Assembly: GCF_001428245.1 (NCBI RefSeq)
Contig: NZ_LMRV01000033.1
Location: 38,797-102,796 of the forward strand
Length of the DNA: 64,000 nucleotides
Direction of reading: 5' to 3'
Origin: Paenibacillus sp. Soil522
Lineage (GTDB): Bacteria > Bacillota > Bacilli > Paenibacillales > Paenibacillaceae
Shown here: in pieces, positions 8,030 through 16,308 of the stretch
Layout: the number at the start of each line of letters is the position of its first letter
How positions within the stretch are numbered: position 1 is the stretch's first letter
Made by a program: the position numbers and the translations under genes
Notes under the pieces: model-generated
Databases searched by the model: none
What the model saw: the letters and a program-made list of their open reading frames with translations, nothing else
What the model was told of the DNA's origin: nothing

Positions 8030-10006
8030 ATGGAAGTTGCGACGATAAACGAATCATTAAAAATTTTGGAGATTGACCAGTGGCTGGCACCGTTTGAGGG
8101 AGACTTGCGGCTACGGATGTCGGAATTTGAGCGGACGAAAAATCGGCTGTTGAGTGGTGAAAATCAGACACTTTCGGATTTTGCGAATGGCTACAAATAT
8201 TTCGGTTTTCATCAGGACGGCGACAGCTGGACTTTCCGTGAATGGGCGCCGAATGCGGAGATGATGTATCTGGTCGGCGATTTCAACAGCTGGAATGGGC
8301 TTTCGCACGAGATGACGCGGCTGAATGGCGGTGTTTGGGAGCTGCGCATGCCGGGCAGCCTACCAATCGGCTCGAAGGTTAAGGTTCAACTGATCGTGGA
8401 TGGTGAGCCGCTCTATCGCGTGCCGAGTTACATCAGCTACGCCATACAAAATGATAATTATCAATTTGATGGTGTGATTATGCAGCCAACCTATCAGTTC
8501 AAAAATGCCGCGCCCGACCTGTCAACTGAAGCGCCGCTGATTTATGAGGCGCACATTGGTATCTCTTCAGAGGAGCATAAGATCAATAGCTACGAGGAAT
8601 TTACGCGCGACGTGCTGCCGCGGATCAAGGCGGCTGGCTACAACACCATCCAGCTGATGGCGATTATGGAGCATCCGCTCTACGCGAGCTTCGGCTATCA
8701 GGTATCAAATTTTTATGCAATCAGCTCCCGTTTTGGAACGCCTGACGAACTGATGGAATTGATCGACACAGCGCACGGGCTGGGGCTGCGTGTCCTATTA
8801 GACGTCGTCCATTCGCACGCGGTGAAAAATGTGGGCGAAGGACTGAATTTATTTGACGGCACGACGTCGCAATATTTCCACGAGGGCGATCGCGGAGAGC
8901 ACGAGGCTTGGAACACAAAGCTTTTTAACTATGGCAAGGACGAGGTCATTCATTTTCTGCTATCGAATCTGAAATTTTGGCTCGAAGTTTATCATTTTGA
9001 CGGCTTCCGCTTTGACGGCGTGACGAGTATGCTTTACCACCATCATGGGCTCGGGACGGGCTTTGACAGCTATGAGAAATATTTCTCAATGGATAAGGAC
9101 ATCGAGGCAATCGTCTATCTGATGCTCGCAAATGAGCTGATCCGCGAGGTCAATCCATCAGCGCTGACGATTGCTGAAGATATGTCTGCGATGCCAGGTA
9201 TGGCGCTCCCGCTGGCTGATGGTGGCATTGGATTTGACTATCGTCTGTCCATGGGCATTCCTGACTACTGGATCAAGCAGCTCAAGACGAAATCGGATGA
9301 TCAGCTGAACCTGATGGGGCTTTGGTGGGAGCTGACGACGCGGCGGCCAGGAGAGAAAAATATCGGCTATGCGGAAAGTCACGATCAGGCGCTTGTCGGC
9401 GACAAGACGCTCATGATGTGGCTCGCGGATGCTGAGCTCTACTGTTCGATGGATGTTCATTCGCAGTCGCTGATTATTGACCGTGCGATCGCGCTGCATA
9501 AAGTTTTGCGGCTTGTCACTTTTTCGCTTGCAGGCGAGGGCTATTTGAACTTTATGGGCAATGAATTTGGCCATCCTGAATGGCTCGATTTTCCGCGCGA
9601 GGGTAATGGCGACTCGTTTGACCATGCGCGGCGGCAATGGTCGCTTGCGACCAATCCAGAGCTTCGCTTTCAGTATTTGCTCGATTTTGACAATGCGATG
9701 ATTGCGCTGGAGCACGATTCAAAATTTTTACAGAAGACCGCAAGCCTGCAACAGAAGTGGATTCAAAACGACGATAAATTGCTAGCCTACCAGAAGGGCG
9801 ATTTGCTCTTTGCTTTCAATTTCCATCCGACGGACACGAAATTTGTCAGTTTTGACTCAACGCCTGTTGAACTGATTTTTGATACGGACGACGCGCGTTT
9901 TGGCGGTTTTGGACCGCGCTCGCAGTTCAAATGGGCGGCTGGTAAGCTCGAATTACAGCTCGCTAGCCGTACGGCGATGGTGTTTAGGGTGATGTATCAG
10001 TTGTAA
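8030..10006 (+). CDS. 1,4-alpha-glucan branching enzyme, GH13 (eukaryote-like GH13_8 type)
   Basis: A 658-residue protein from the ATG at 8030 (GAGGTG just upstream; a GTG at 8024 is in frame). An N-terminal CBM48-like module carries [24 protein letters not shown] barrel follows with [19 protein letters not shown] (nucleophile D329), [11 protein letters not shown] (acid/base E383) and YAESHDQ, and then the C-terminal all-beta domain. This pattern is the GH13_8 glycogen/starch branching type rather than standard bacterial GlgB. The enzyme cuts alpha-1,4 chains and makes alpha-1,6 branches in cytoplasmic glucan. No other glycogen gene is nearby, so it is an isolated cargo gene. Its stop lies about 30 bp before the sigK copy 3 junction, directly against the presumed element end. 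Confidence 0.85.
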   Translation: MEVATINESLKILEIDQWLAPFEGDLRLRMSEFERTKNRLLSGENQTLSDFANGYKYFGFHQDGDSWTFREWAPNAEMMYLVGDFNSWNGLSHEMTRLNGGVWELRMPGSLPIGSKVKVQLIVDGEPLYRVPSYISYAIQNDNYQFDGVIMQPTYQFKNAAPDLSTEAPLIYEAHIGISSEEHKINSYEEFTRDVLPRIKAAGYNTIQLMAIMEHPLYASFGYQVSNFYAISSRFGTPDELMELIDTAHGLGLRVLLDVVHSHAVKNVGEGLNLFDGTTSQYFHEGDRGEHEAWNTKLFNYGKDEVIHFLLSNLKFWLEVYHFDGFRFDGVTSMLYHHHGLGTGFDSYEKYFSMDKDIEAIVYLMLANELIREVNPSALTIAEDMSAMPGMALPLADGGIGFDYRLSMGIPDYWIKQLKTKSDDQLNLMGLWWELTTRRPGEKNIGYAESHDQALVGDKTLMMWLADAELYCSMDVHSQSLIIDRAIALHKVLRLVTFSLAGEGYLNFMGNEFGHPEWLDFPREGNGDSFDHARRQWSLATNPELRFQYLLDFDNAMIALEHDSKFLQKTASLQQKWIQNDDKLLAYQKGDLLFAFNFHPTDTKFVSFDSTPVELIFDTDDARFGGFGPRSQFKWAAGKLELQLASRTAMVFRVMYQL

Positions 10007-10037
10007 AACTCAAATTACATTGGGTTGTGTTCATAAC

Positions 10038-10544
10038 GTCAAAAAATTCGACAATACTGGTGAGGATTTAGAGGATTTGATTTCGATCGGAACGATCGGT
10101 CTAATCAAAGCAATCGAGAGCTTTCAGACCGGTAAAGGTACGAAGCTTGCTACATTCGCCGCTCGTTGTATTGAAAACGAAATACTTATGCATTTGCGTT
10201 CCTTGAAGAAAACACGGAAAGACGTTTCACTTCACGATCCGATCGGCACGGATAAGGAAGGCAATGAAATTACGCTTATAGATATCCTCGGTACGGAGGC
10301 CGATGATATTGTCGATAAGGTGCAGTTGAAGATTGAGAAATCGAAGATATATAAAAACCTCGATATATTGGATGATCGCGAGAAGGAAGTCGTCATCGGC
10401 CGTTTCGGGCTCGAACATGGCGGTGATGAGCGGACACAGCGGGAGATTGCGAAGGAATTGGGAATTTCGCGTAGCTATGTATCGCGGATTGAGAAGAGGG
10501 CGCTGATGAAGCTATATCATGAGTTTTATAAGGCGAAGAGATAA
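10038..10544 (+). pseudogene. SigK 3' portion, 5'-truncated but otherwise intact (sigK copy 3)
   Basis: SigK sequence starts abruptly at [15 protein letters not shown] and runs unbroken through regions 2-4 to the normal end KAKR. Before the junction the frame reads GCVHN, from GGGTTGTGTTCATAACG, which is nearly the same as the end of the recombinase remnant before copy 4. It does not resemble the true SigK N-terminus (LRLVAHI). The protein sequence is identical to copies 1 and 4 over the shared part, while many codons differ. An ATG-like start at 10020 would give a 174-residue product with no pro-sequence. It is probably not a functional sigma factor unless joined to the copy 1 5' end. Confidence 0.85.
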
Positions 10545-10591
10545 TAATTATTTTTAAAAATGTCCGTTTATGTTATAAAGTTAAGCATGAT

Positions 10592-10618
10592 GGCCACGTC
10601 CTAGAACGTGGCTTTTTA
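10592..10618 (+). terminator. Terminator after sigK copy 3
   Basis: GCCACGT (10593-10599) and ACGTGGC (10605-10611) pair over loop CCTAG-A and are followed by TTTTTA. Confidence 0.8.
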
Positions 10619-10630
10619 TATGACGGTTTG

Positions 10631-10864
10631 TCAAGCTAAGTGCGACACTTCGGCCATTAAAGATACGTGAGCGGACTTCCAGCCCAGACATTTTTGAGGA
10701 GGGTTGTTAATTAGGCGAATGGCATCAGCCAATTCCTCATCACTGACCTCTGTGAAATCGTGTCCCTTGGGAAAGAACTCCCACAGGAGACCATTGCCGT
10801 TTTCGTTGGAGCCTCGTTGCAAGGAAGGAATACGGTCCGCGAAGTAGACGCAGGAAAGAAGCAA
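10631..10864 (-). pseudogene. IS30-family transposase, C-terminal fragment (inverted piece)
   Basis: The minus strand encodes SLQRGSNENGNGLLWEFFPK, then DFTEVSDEELADAI and NNPPQKCLGW, the conserved C-terminal part of IS30 transposases with the catalytic Glu in the SNEN region. No N-terminal portion precedes it on this strand. The missing part lies next to it on the plus strand, so an inversion or rejoining broke the element. Confidence 0.75.
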
Positions 10865-11108
10865 AGCGAATCGTTTGTTTTAAGACCATCTACAGATAGC
10901 TCTATGCAGGTCTTCTTGCATCGGGTGAGATTCGTCTTTTGCAACAAAAAGGGAAGAGCCGTAAATCTACGGAAACACGAGGCCGTTTCCTTGTTGGTAC
11001 TTCAATCAGCCAGCGCCCCAAAGAGGTTGGTAAACGGAAAACGTTTGGTCATTAGGAACTCGATACAGTGGTATCCAGCCGTGGCAAAAGCAAAGCTTGT
11101 GCTACCAA
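10865..11108 (+). pseudogene. IS30-family transposase, central fragment
   Basis: The plus strand encodes KTIYR-stop-LYAGLLASGEIRL, LQQKGKSRKSTETRG, then ISQRPKEVGKRKTFGHWELD and TVVSSRGKSKACATK. This is the middle of an IS30 transposase including the first catalytic Asp (WELDTV). An in-frame TAG replaces a Trp codon. It is the other piece of the adjacent minus-strand C-terminal fragment. Confidence 0.7.
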
Positions 11109-11138
11109 GGCGATGTCTACATCAGCGTAGACATCGCC
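11109..11138. repeat. Perfect 12-bp inverted repeat at a pseudogene junction
   Basis: GGCGATGTCTAC and GTAGACATCGCC flank the 6-nt spacer ATCAGC. No T run follows. It sits exactly where IS30 sequence meets a permease remnant. Confidence 0.6.
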
Positions 11139-11264
11139 AAATTTCCGGGTTTATCCGCATGGATGGCGCTGGCCGTGCTCGTTGCCGGTCCGATGATGTT
11201 TGTGTTTCCTTTTTTCCAGATAGAAATGATGCAAGCTGGTGATGCGCTGCACCTTTGGAACTGA
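11112..11264 (+). pseudogene. LplC/YtcP-like sugar ABC permease, C-terminal remnant
   Basis: A frame in phase with the TGA at 11262 reads DVYISVDIAKFPGLSAWMAL followed by AVLVAGPMMFVFPFFQ. This matches the last membrane helix of LplC-type permeases, which normally end FPFFQKYFVKG-x-x-GSVKG. Here the ending is replaced by IEMMQAGDALHLWN. Everything upstream is missing. The stretch 11265-11467 shows no gene. Confidence 0.5.
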
Positions 11265-11467
11265 TAATTAATGGCACTAAAATACGATTTAGTACGCATG
11301 TTCTTGTTACTAGTTCGAGTATATTGTTTGGCAATTATGGAAATACCTAAATCTAGTAATCATTAGAGGAGGTGTGGTTGGTTGATAGATATTATGAGTA
11401 TATTAAGCACTCTTTTTCAAAAATCATATAACACTCGGGGCCAAGTCCACGCAACAGGAGAGAACCG

Positions 11468-12343
11468 ATGACCGAAAGGAGCTTTGAGACGGCCACGGAT
11501 GCGCTGCAGGCTACTGCAATCATCACCGGCGGGACCGGCGGCATGGGGCTAGCAACGGCAAGACTCATGGGTCACGACCACCGAATCGTGCTGGCAGACC
11601 TCGACCAGACGCGCCTCGATGATGCGGTGCGCGAGCTGGCCATGGCCGGAGTTAAAGCAATTGGCGTGGTTTGCGACATCACCGACAAGGCATCCGTCGA
11701 GCAACTGTTTCAGCGCGCGGAGTCCGAAGGAAGTCACGTTCGTGCAGTAGTCCACACCGCTGGAATCAGTCCGCACATGGGTACGGCTGAACGCATTGCC
11801 CGCATAAACGCAACCGGCACCGTCAACATTGCGCAGGCATTCTTCGCGCGGGCTGCCGACGGTGACGCACTCGTCAATGTGGCATCAACCGCCGGGCATA
11901 GCATTCCCAAGCTCCTCATCCCGCTCCGTGCTTTCCGCCTTGCCGAGCAACGACCCGACGACTTCGAGAAAGCAATCGTCAGTCGCGCGAGGTTCGTCGG
12001 CCGAAAGCTGAAACCCGGACTGGCCTACGCGATCAGCAAGAACTTTGTCCACTGGTACAGCCGTTTCCTTGCGGCCAGGTTCGGCGAGCGAGGAGCCCGG
12101 GTTGTTTCTATCTCTCCAGGGAGCTTCGATACAGCGATGGGGCGTCTAGAGGAGAACCACGGCGCAGGCGACCTAGTGAAGTCGGCAGCAATCAAGCGAT
12201 TCGGCAAGCCCGAGGAGGTCGCGGCTGTTATCGCGTTCTGCGCAAGCGAAGCACCCGGCTACCTGACTGGGGTCGACATCTTGGTTGATGGGGGCACCAA
12301 GGCTGGGCAAGAGTTTGCAACGGCTCAGAAAAGGGCTCTGTAA
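11468..12343 (+). CDS. SDR family NAD(P)-dependent oxidoreductase
   Basis: A 291-residue short-chain dehydrogenase. The cofactor motif TGGTGGMG is near residue 20, an NAG-like HTAGIS near 97, a catalytic Ser in VNVASTAG and the catalytic pair Y187-x3-K191 (YAISK). The C-terminal SPG and LTGVDILVDGG motifs are also present. The ribosome site AGGAGAG lies 8 nt before the ATG. SDR enzymes oxidise or reduce alcohols, ketones or sugars; the substrate is not predictable. The gene is clearly GC-richer than its surroundings and is bounded by non-coding debris on both sides. It looks imported, perhaps from an actinobacterium or proteobacterium. Confidence 0.85.
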   Translation: MTERSFETATDALQATAIITGGTGGMGLATARLMGHDHRIVLADLDQTRLDDAVRELAMAGVKAIGVVCDITDKASVEQLFQRAESEGSHVRAVVHTAGISPHMGTAERIARINATGTVNIAQAFFARAADGDALVNVASTAGHSIPKLLIPLRAFRLAEQRPDDFEKAIVSRARFVGRKLKPGLAYAISKNFVHWYSRFLAARFGERGARVVSISPGSFDTAMGRLEENHGAGDLVKSAAIKRFGKPEEVAAVIAFCASEAPGYLTGVDILVDGGTKAGQEFATAQKRAL

Positions 12344-12552
12344 AGCGACGCGTAGCCGACCTACTCGACCGGTGTTGCACAGGAACGGAGTTCCTTCCCC
12401 CGCCACGCTCAGAGGTGGCGAAGCGCCCTTGGAGTGGGCAGACGTGGAGGGTACGCCGCTCCGGCGATTGAAGACACCGCCCGGCGGCTGAAAGCCGCGC
12501 CAAGGCTTCGTTACTTGCGGAAATCGCGGCATATATCGAAAAACATAGGGAC

Positions 12553-12580
12553 GGGACGGCGTGAGCTGCCCCGTTTTTCT
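12553..12580 (+). terminator. Terminator-like hairpin downstream of the SDR gene
   Basis: CGGGACGGC and GCTGCCCCG pair with one mismatch and one wobble and are followed by TTTTTC. The rest of 12344-13019 shows hairpins but no supported gene. Confidence 0.55.
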
Positions 12581-12729
12581 TATTATCAGCCGCCCGGAAT
12601 CGCCGCATATGGCGTTGTAGGACGTCGGGAATACGTTCCTGCGCAAAAGAAAAGACGCCGTATAAGGCGCCTATAAAGTCGTGGGCAAATGCCATTCCGT
12701 TAGTAATAAAAGCCTGTACTCCCTGTCAA

Positions 12730-12745
12730 CTCAACACATGTTGAG
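12730..12745. promoter_or_regulatory. Operator-like palindrome CTCAACA-CA-TGTTGAG
   Basis: Seven-base perfect arms with a 2-bp centre, compatible with a dimeric repressor site. The cognate regulator is unknown. Confidence 0.3.
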
Positions 12746-12794
12746 TGTAGTACGGATATAACGGGAGGACATTGAAAAGTAACTGCTTGAACAA

Positions 12795-12822
12795 GGTCTG
12801 CTGAGAAAGCAGGCTTTTTTTT
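12795..12822 (+). terminator. Terminator in the gap before the SF0329-like gene
   Basis: GTCTGCT pairs with AAGCAGGC over GAGA and is followed by eight Ts. Confidence 0.75.
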
Positions 12823-13019
12823 ATGAACTATCCTAAAGAGTTAATAGTTAAAATAAGAGTTGAATGGTAACCACATTGATAGCAAGCATTAAGTTGCTTT
12901 CCCCTCAGCGATGGAGGTATTTTCATTCGAACATAGAGGATTGATGTTGGTTATAGTATTATGGATAATAGAACAACCGCCTCAATAGGTAGTTATTAAT
13001 ATAGAACAAGGAGTAGTAC

Positions 13020-13589
13020 ATGGCCTGGAGCAAATTGAAACAAAATCTGGAGAGTTTTCTCTGTCCTGCGTTATATGGAAGGGTCGAATACCGTGCAACG
13101 AGCTACCGTTATTTACCCGATAAAGCAGGGCTTTGTTATATTGCAGTAGATAAAAAGAACGTACTTAATATGAGTGATACAACTAACTTAATCAGATGGT
13201 ATCAGACGGAGCTGGAAATTAAGAATGATTCAGATATCCAAATTCCTATCAACAATGAAGAAATTGAAGCAGTCAGAAAAGATACCAAGGGGATAGTTCC
13301 GGAGGATCGTCTAAAAGTAATTGTAAGAAGTAGAAAAAAATCAGAATATGCAAAGGAGCTTTTGTCGGCACAGTCATCATTAAGTAAATCAAATTTTATC
13401 GTTATAGCTAATAAGTTTTTATCCATTTCTATAGAGGAAAGCATAGAGAGCAATAATATCTTATTGAATATTCTAGCTTTGGTGGACAGACGAGCTGGAA
13501 AAAAGCGAATTTTAAATATGAGCGAGAAGATGAAGTTAAAGCATCCAATTGTGCAGTATTTTTATGAACTACGGCTTAGTACGTTATGA
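13020..13589 (+). CDS. SF0329-like family protein of unknown function
   Basis: A 189-residue soluble protein with AAGGAG about 8 nt before the ATG. The start MAWSKLKQNLESFLCPALYG and the pattern GRVEYRATSYRYLPDKAG resemble the family annotated SF0329 in Bacilli, whose members begin with W-S-K-L-K and end HPxVQYFYxLR. Here the end is KHPIVQYFYELRLSTL. No catalytic motif or membrane segment is visible and no function is known for the family. A terminator follows at 13672. Confidence 0.65.
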   Translation: MAWSKLKQNLESFLCPALYGRVEYRATSYRYLPDKAGLCYIAVDKKNVLNMSDTTNLIRWYQTELEIKNDSDIQIPINNEEIEAVRKDTKGIVPEDRLKVIVRSRKKSEYAKELLSAQSSLSKSNFIVIANKFLSISIEESIESNNILLNILALVDRRAGKKRILNMSEKMKLKHPIVQYFYELRLSTL

Positions 13590-13671
13590 AAATAAATTAC
13601 TCATTCACCTTTACCAGGGGCTGCTTTTTCTTTTACTCATTATACAGATATCTGTATTGGCGGAAATAGTA

Positions 13672-13697
13672 AAGAGGGGCGAAGAACCCCTCTTTTT
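13672..13697 (+). terminator. Terminator after the SF0329-like gene
   Basis: AGAGGGG and CCCCTCT arms around CGAAGAA, then TTTTTG. A perfect 14-bp palindrome TACAGATATCTGTA lies just upstream (13643-13656). Confidence 0.85.
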
Positions 13698-13743
13698 GTT
13701 TTTAGAAATGTTATCGTACAATGATGTTATTTAAACAAAAAAA

Positions 13744-14304
13744 TCAGATTACTTCCCTGCTATCTTCGAAACTGTTTCGATTCAAATAAAAATATATTAA
13801 ATTATCTCTAAGTTCAATTTCCCTTTTGAATCCTAATTTCCTCAATAAACTAATTGACCTTTCATTCTCTGGTTCAACAGTTGCATCAATAATCGTTAGT
13901 CCCATTTTTGTATATCCGAAATCAATTACTACTTTCATTACTTCAGAGATTAATCCTTTGCCCCAGTATCACTTAGATAAATCGAATCCGACTTCTGCTA
14001 TAAAGACATCATTCGTTTTTCTTAAATAGTGGTATCCACATGTACCGATTAAACTATTATTGTTTTTGTCAAACAGCCCCCACCGACAGCCCGAATCCTC
14101 TAGATGAAATCTAATAATTTCCTCAGCTTCTTTTATATCCTTACATGATTCAATATCCATAAATCTTGTAATTTCTTCATCTGAGAAATGTTTAAATACT
14201 GCTCTGGAATCTTGTAGTGTTAAAAGCCTAAGATTTAGTCTTTCTGTTTCTAATGAAGGAAACTCAACTTTTCTATTGACCGACACAATTCCTGGCCCCC
14301 TCAT
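13744..14304 (-). pseudogene. GNAT family acetyltransferase (RimJ/RimL type) with one nonsense codon
   Basis: One continuous frame interrupted by a single TGA. Upstream is LETERLNLRLLTLQDSRAVF through FIAEVGFDLSK. Downstream is YWGKGLISEVMKVVIDFGY, VEPENERSISLLRKLGFKRE, which contains the acetyl-CoA-binding and C-terminal GNAT motifs. The TGA (minus strand, near 13966-13968) sits between DLSK and YWGKG, where the family usually has a polar residue. A one-base change would restore the gene. The real start may be a GTG at 14286, which has AGGGGG about 9 nt upstream. These enzymes acetylate ribosomal protein N-termini, polyamines or drugs. Confidence 0.75.
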
Positions 14305-14400
14305 TTCTAATCAAATCATTATCAAAATATAATTCTATTCAGGACCTAATTAATCCTTTTCTAGCAAACAAGCCTAGCCGTAGGGGTAGTTATTTACATC

Positions 14401-14733
14401 TTGTCAAAGCATAAGGCTTGGCTTGAGGTAAAGACCTTACAAGCAAGAAAACAATCAGAAAAGCAAGTGCAGTTACTTCAAAGGCGCATTAAAAAGTTGA
14501 AGGAACTTAATACAAGCTTAATTAGACTGTTGGCTAGCGGTATGATTTCAGAGACGGAATATAAGGAAGCAACGGAGAGTGGAAATGCAGAACTGTATAG
14601 CCTAGACCAGTTAAAAGGCTTCCAGTCTCTACAAGGGAATAAAAGTTTGGAAGAAAGTATTGTTAGATTGAAGAAAGAAGGGACGAACTGGATTGAGTTC
14701 ACGTTTAGTTTTACATCGGGTTGTGTCCACAAC
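14401..14733 (+). pseudogene. Serine recombinase, C-terminal coiled-coil remnant
   Basis: The frame gives a heptad-like basic region with [19 protein letters not shown], then [15 protein letters not shown] and the beta-strand end [16 protein letters not shown]. This is typical of the last 100 residues of large serine recombinases (coiled coil plus tail). The resolvase and recombinase domains are missing. The frame runs without a stop into sigK copy 4 at VKKFDN, as expected if the recombinase gene ended at the attachment site. It is the best evidence for what mobilised this region. Confidence 0.6.
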
Positions 14734-15221
14734 GTCAAAAAATTCGATAATACAGGGGAAGATCTGGAGGATCTAATCTCGATCGGTACGATTGGATTGA
14801 TTAAGGCAATCGAGAGCTTCCAAACCGGCAAAGGCACGAAGCTCGCGACGTTCGCGGCTCGTTGTATCGAGAATGAAATACTTATGCATCTGCGGTCGCT
14901 TAAGAAAACTCGGAAGGACGTTTCTTTGCATGACCCGATCGGCACGGATAAGGAAGGAAACGAAATTACGCTTATAGATATCCTCGGCACAGAGGCCGAT
15001 GATATTGTCGATAAGGTGCAGCTGAAGATTGAGAAAAGCAAGATATATAAAAACCTCGATATATTGGATGACCGGGAGAAGGAAGTCGTGAGCATGGCGG
15101 GGATGAGCGGACGCAGCGGGAGATTGCGAAGGAGCTTGGGATCTCGCGGAGTTATGTTTCAAGGATAGAGAAAAGGGCGTTGATGAAGCTTTATCATGAG
15201 TTTTATAAGGCGAAGCGGTAA
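14734..15221 (+). pseudogene. SigK 3' portion, 5'-truncated and frameshifted (sigK copy 4)
   Basis: SigK sequence from [13 protein letters not shown] to REKEVV is followed by a gap of 19 bases (compared with copies 2 and 3) at the same codon where copy 1 lacks 26. The frame then leaves SigK and stops at 15168, while the region 4 coding continues in another frame to 15221. The last part, with TTTCAAGGATAGAGAAAAG, is closer to copy 1 than to copies 2 and 3. In a tandem-integration model this rightmost copy would be the original host 3' end. Confidence 0.8.
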
Positions 15222-15237
15222 AACTGAAGTTTTCATT

Positions 15238-15266
15238 AAAAACACGTCGACTAGGACGTGTTTTTA
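15238..15266 (+). terminator. Terminator after sigK copy 4
   Basis: AAACACGT and ACGTGTTT arms around CGACTAGG with trailing Ts. Confidence 0.75.
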
Positions 15267-15294
15267 ATTTGAAACAATTTAGATAGCTAAAGCT

Positions 15295-15590
15295 AGAAGA
15301 TGGCAGCTCGACGAGCTTGTCGATGAACCAGGCGTCACGTATGTGTTTGACCGCGGATACATCGACTACGCGGCATTCGATCGCTATTGCGAGAAAGATA
15401 TCTCTATTTCTGTCATACGCCTCAAGAGGAATACATGCTTGGAGCCTCTTGATTCACATGCTCTTGCTCGTGAATCTAGAAGATGAAGGTTGAGCATAAT
15501 CTGTTACAACTGAACCGATGGATGACGAAATTACTGTGGCAGCCCTACACCCAGTGGTTGCGACGGATGAAGCAAAAGCCGAGCTGAGAA
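15295..15590 (+). pseudogene. IS4-like DDE transposase remnants
   Basis: The frame near 15300 gives RWQLDELVDEPGVTYVFDRG and YIDYAAFDRYCEKD, the conserved YVFDRGYIDY block of IS4-type transposases including a catalytic Asp. It degenerates after about 45 residues. A second short piece, LNRWMTKLLWQPYTQWL, follows near 15520. No terminal repeats were found. Confidence 0.55.
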
Positions 15591-15837
15591 TCCAAAGGAA
15601 GGCGACGAAGAGAAGCAATCGTTTAACCGGCTAGTCGCCCAACCACTTACTCACGTGATATATTTACATAATTCATCCAAATGGAAAGTGCTATCTTTAA
15701 GAGGCGTTCGACCTTTCTAATTTACGGCCTGGAAAACGTTGTCAAGAGCGAGGATGATGGATACCTCACGGTCTTCCGGAACGTATTTCCCTACGACATC
15801 GACATTGCCGAATTTGAGCTTGTAGACTTGTTCCCCG

Positions 15838-16184
15838 ATAAGCGTCGTAATATTGCCTGAATGAGTGGGAAGCAAGGCATTCCAGCCTCTATGACGCCGA
15901 TCCGTTTGCCTTCCCGCCCCCATTGCTCGCACAAACGCCAGAGCGCGGCACCGCCTCCGGCGCCGCTGCCGACGATGAGCACGTCGTAATCCGTTTGTTC
16001 CATTTTATCGATGGGTATTAGAGGTATCCGGCTGTCTAGATAATCAGGTCCTTCAACGGATGAGAATGGTGGCAGCGCAGGCTGAGCAGCCGGTAATTCC
16101 GGCGGTGGAAGCACCACTTTTGAATCGGCGGCAATAGGGCTGTCCGCATGCGCAAATTGCTTATTGAGAGCGAGGAGCTGAGCC
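15838..16184 (-). pseudogene. GMC oxidoreductase, N-terminal fragment
   Basis: The minus strand reads FAHADSPIAADSKVV, then SRIPLIPIDKMEQTDYDVLI followed by VGSGAGGGAALWRLCEQWG and RIGVIEAG. The GxGxxG FAD site is typical of glucose-methanol-choline oxidoreductases of Paenibacilli. One base is missing after IEAG. Reading the next frame gives NALLPTHSGNITTL, after which homology stops. The missing C-terminal part may be the fragment at 42597-43480 on the opposite strand, although about 150 central residues are absent from both. Confidence 0.7.
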
Positions 16185-16308
16185 TATAGGTATATGCTCA
16201 GCCAGGCACGTTTATGTGAGTTGAAGGACGAACAATTACTAGGTTTGTTATGCCGAAATGCTAGTGAAAAAGTAGAGAAGATCGGTTGTTTTTTGTACGC
16301 TATAGCAT

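Noticed and set aside
11375..11430. Possible peptide gene before the SDR with GAGGTGTGG as ribosome site
   Set aside because: The frame is very short and shows no conservation cue. It is more likely residual debris.
12228..12695. Long overlapping ORFs on both strands of the GC-rich gap after the SDR gene
   Set aside because: No recognisable motif and no ribosome site. Open frames are expected by chance in GC-rich DNA; hairpins dominate.
1240..15221. A classical skin element, with sigK N- and C-terminal halves joined by developmental excision
   Set aside because: Copy 1 already continues through its own 3' end, and there are four 3' ends. Simple excision of one intervening element does not explain this.
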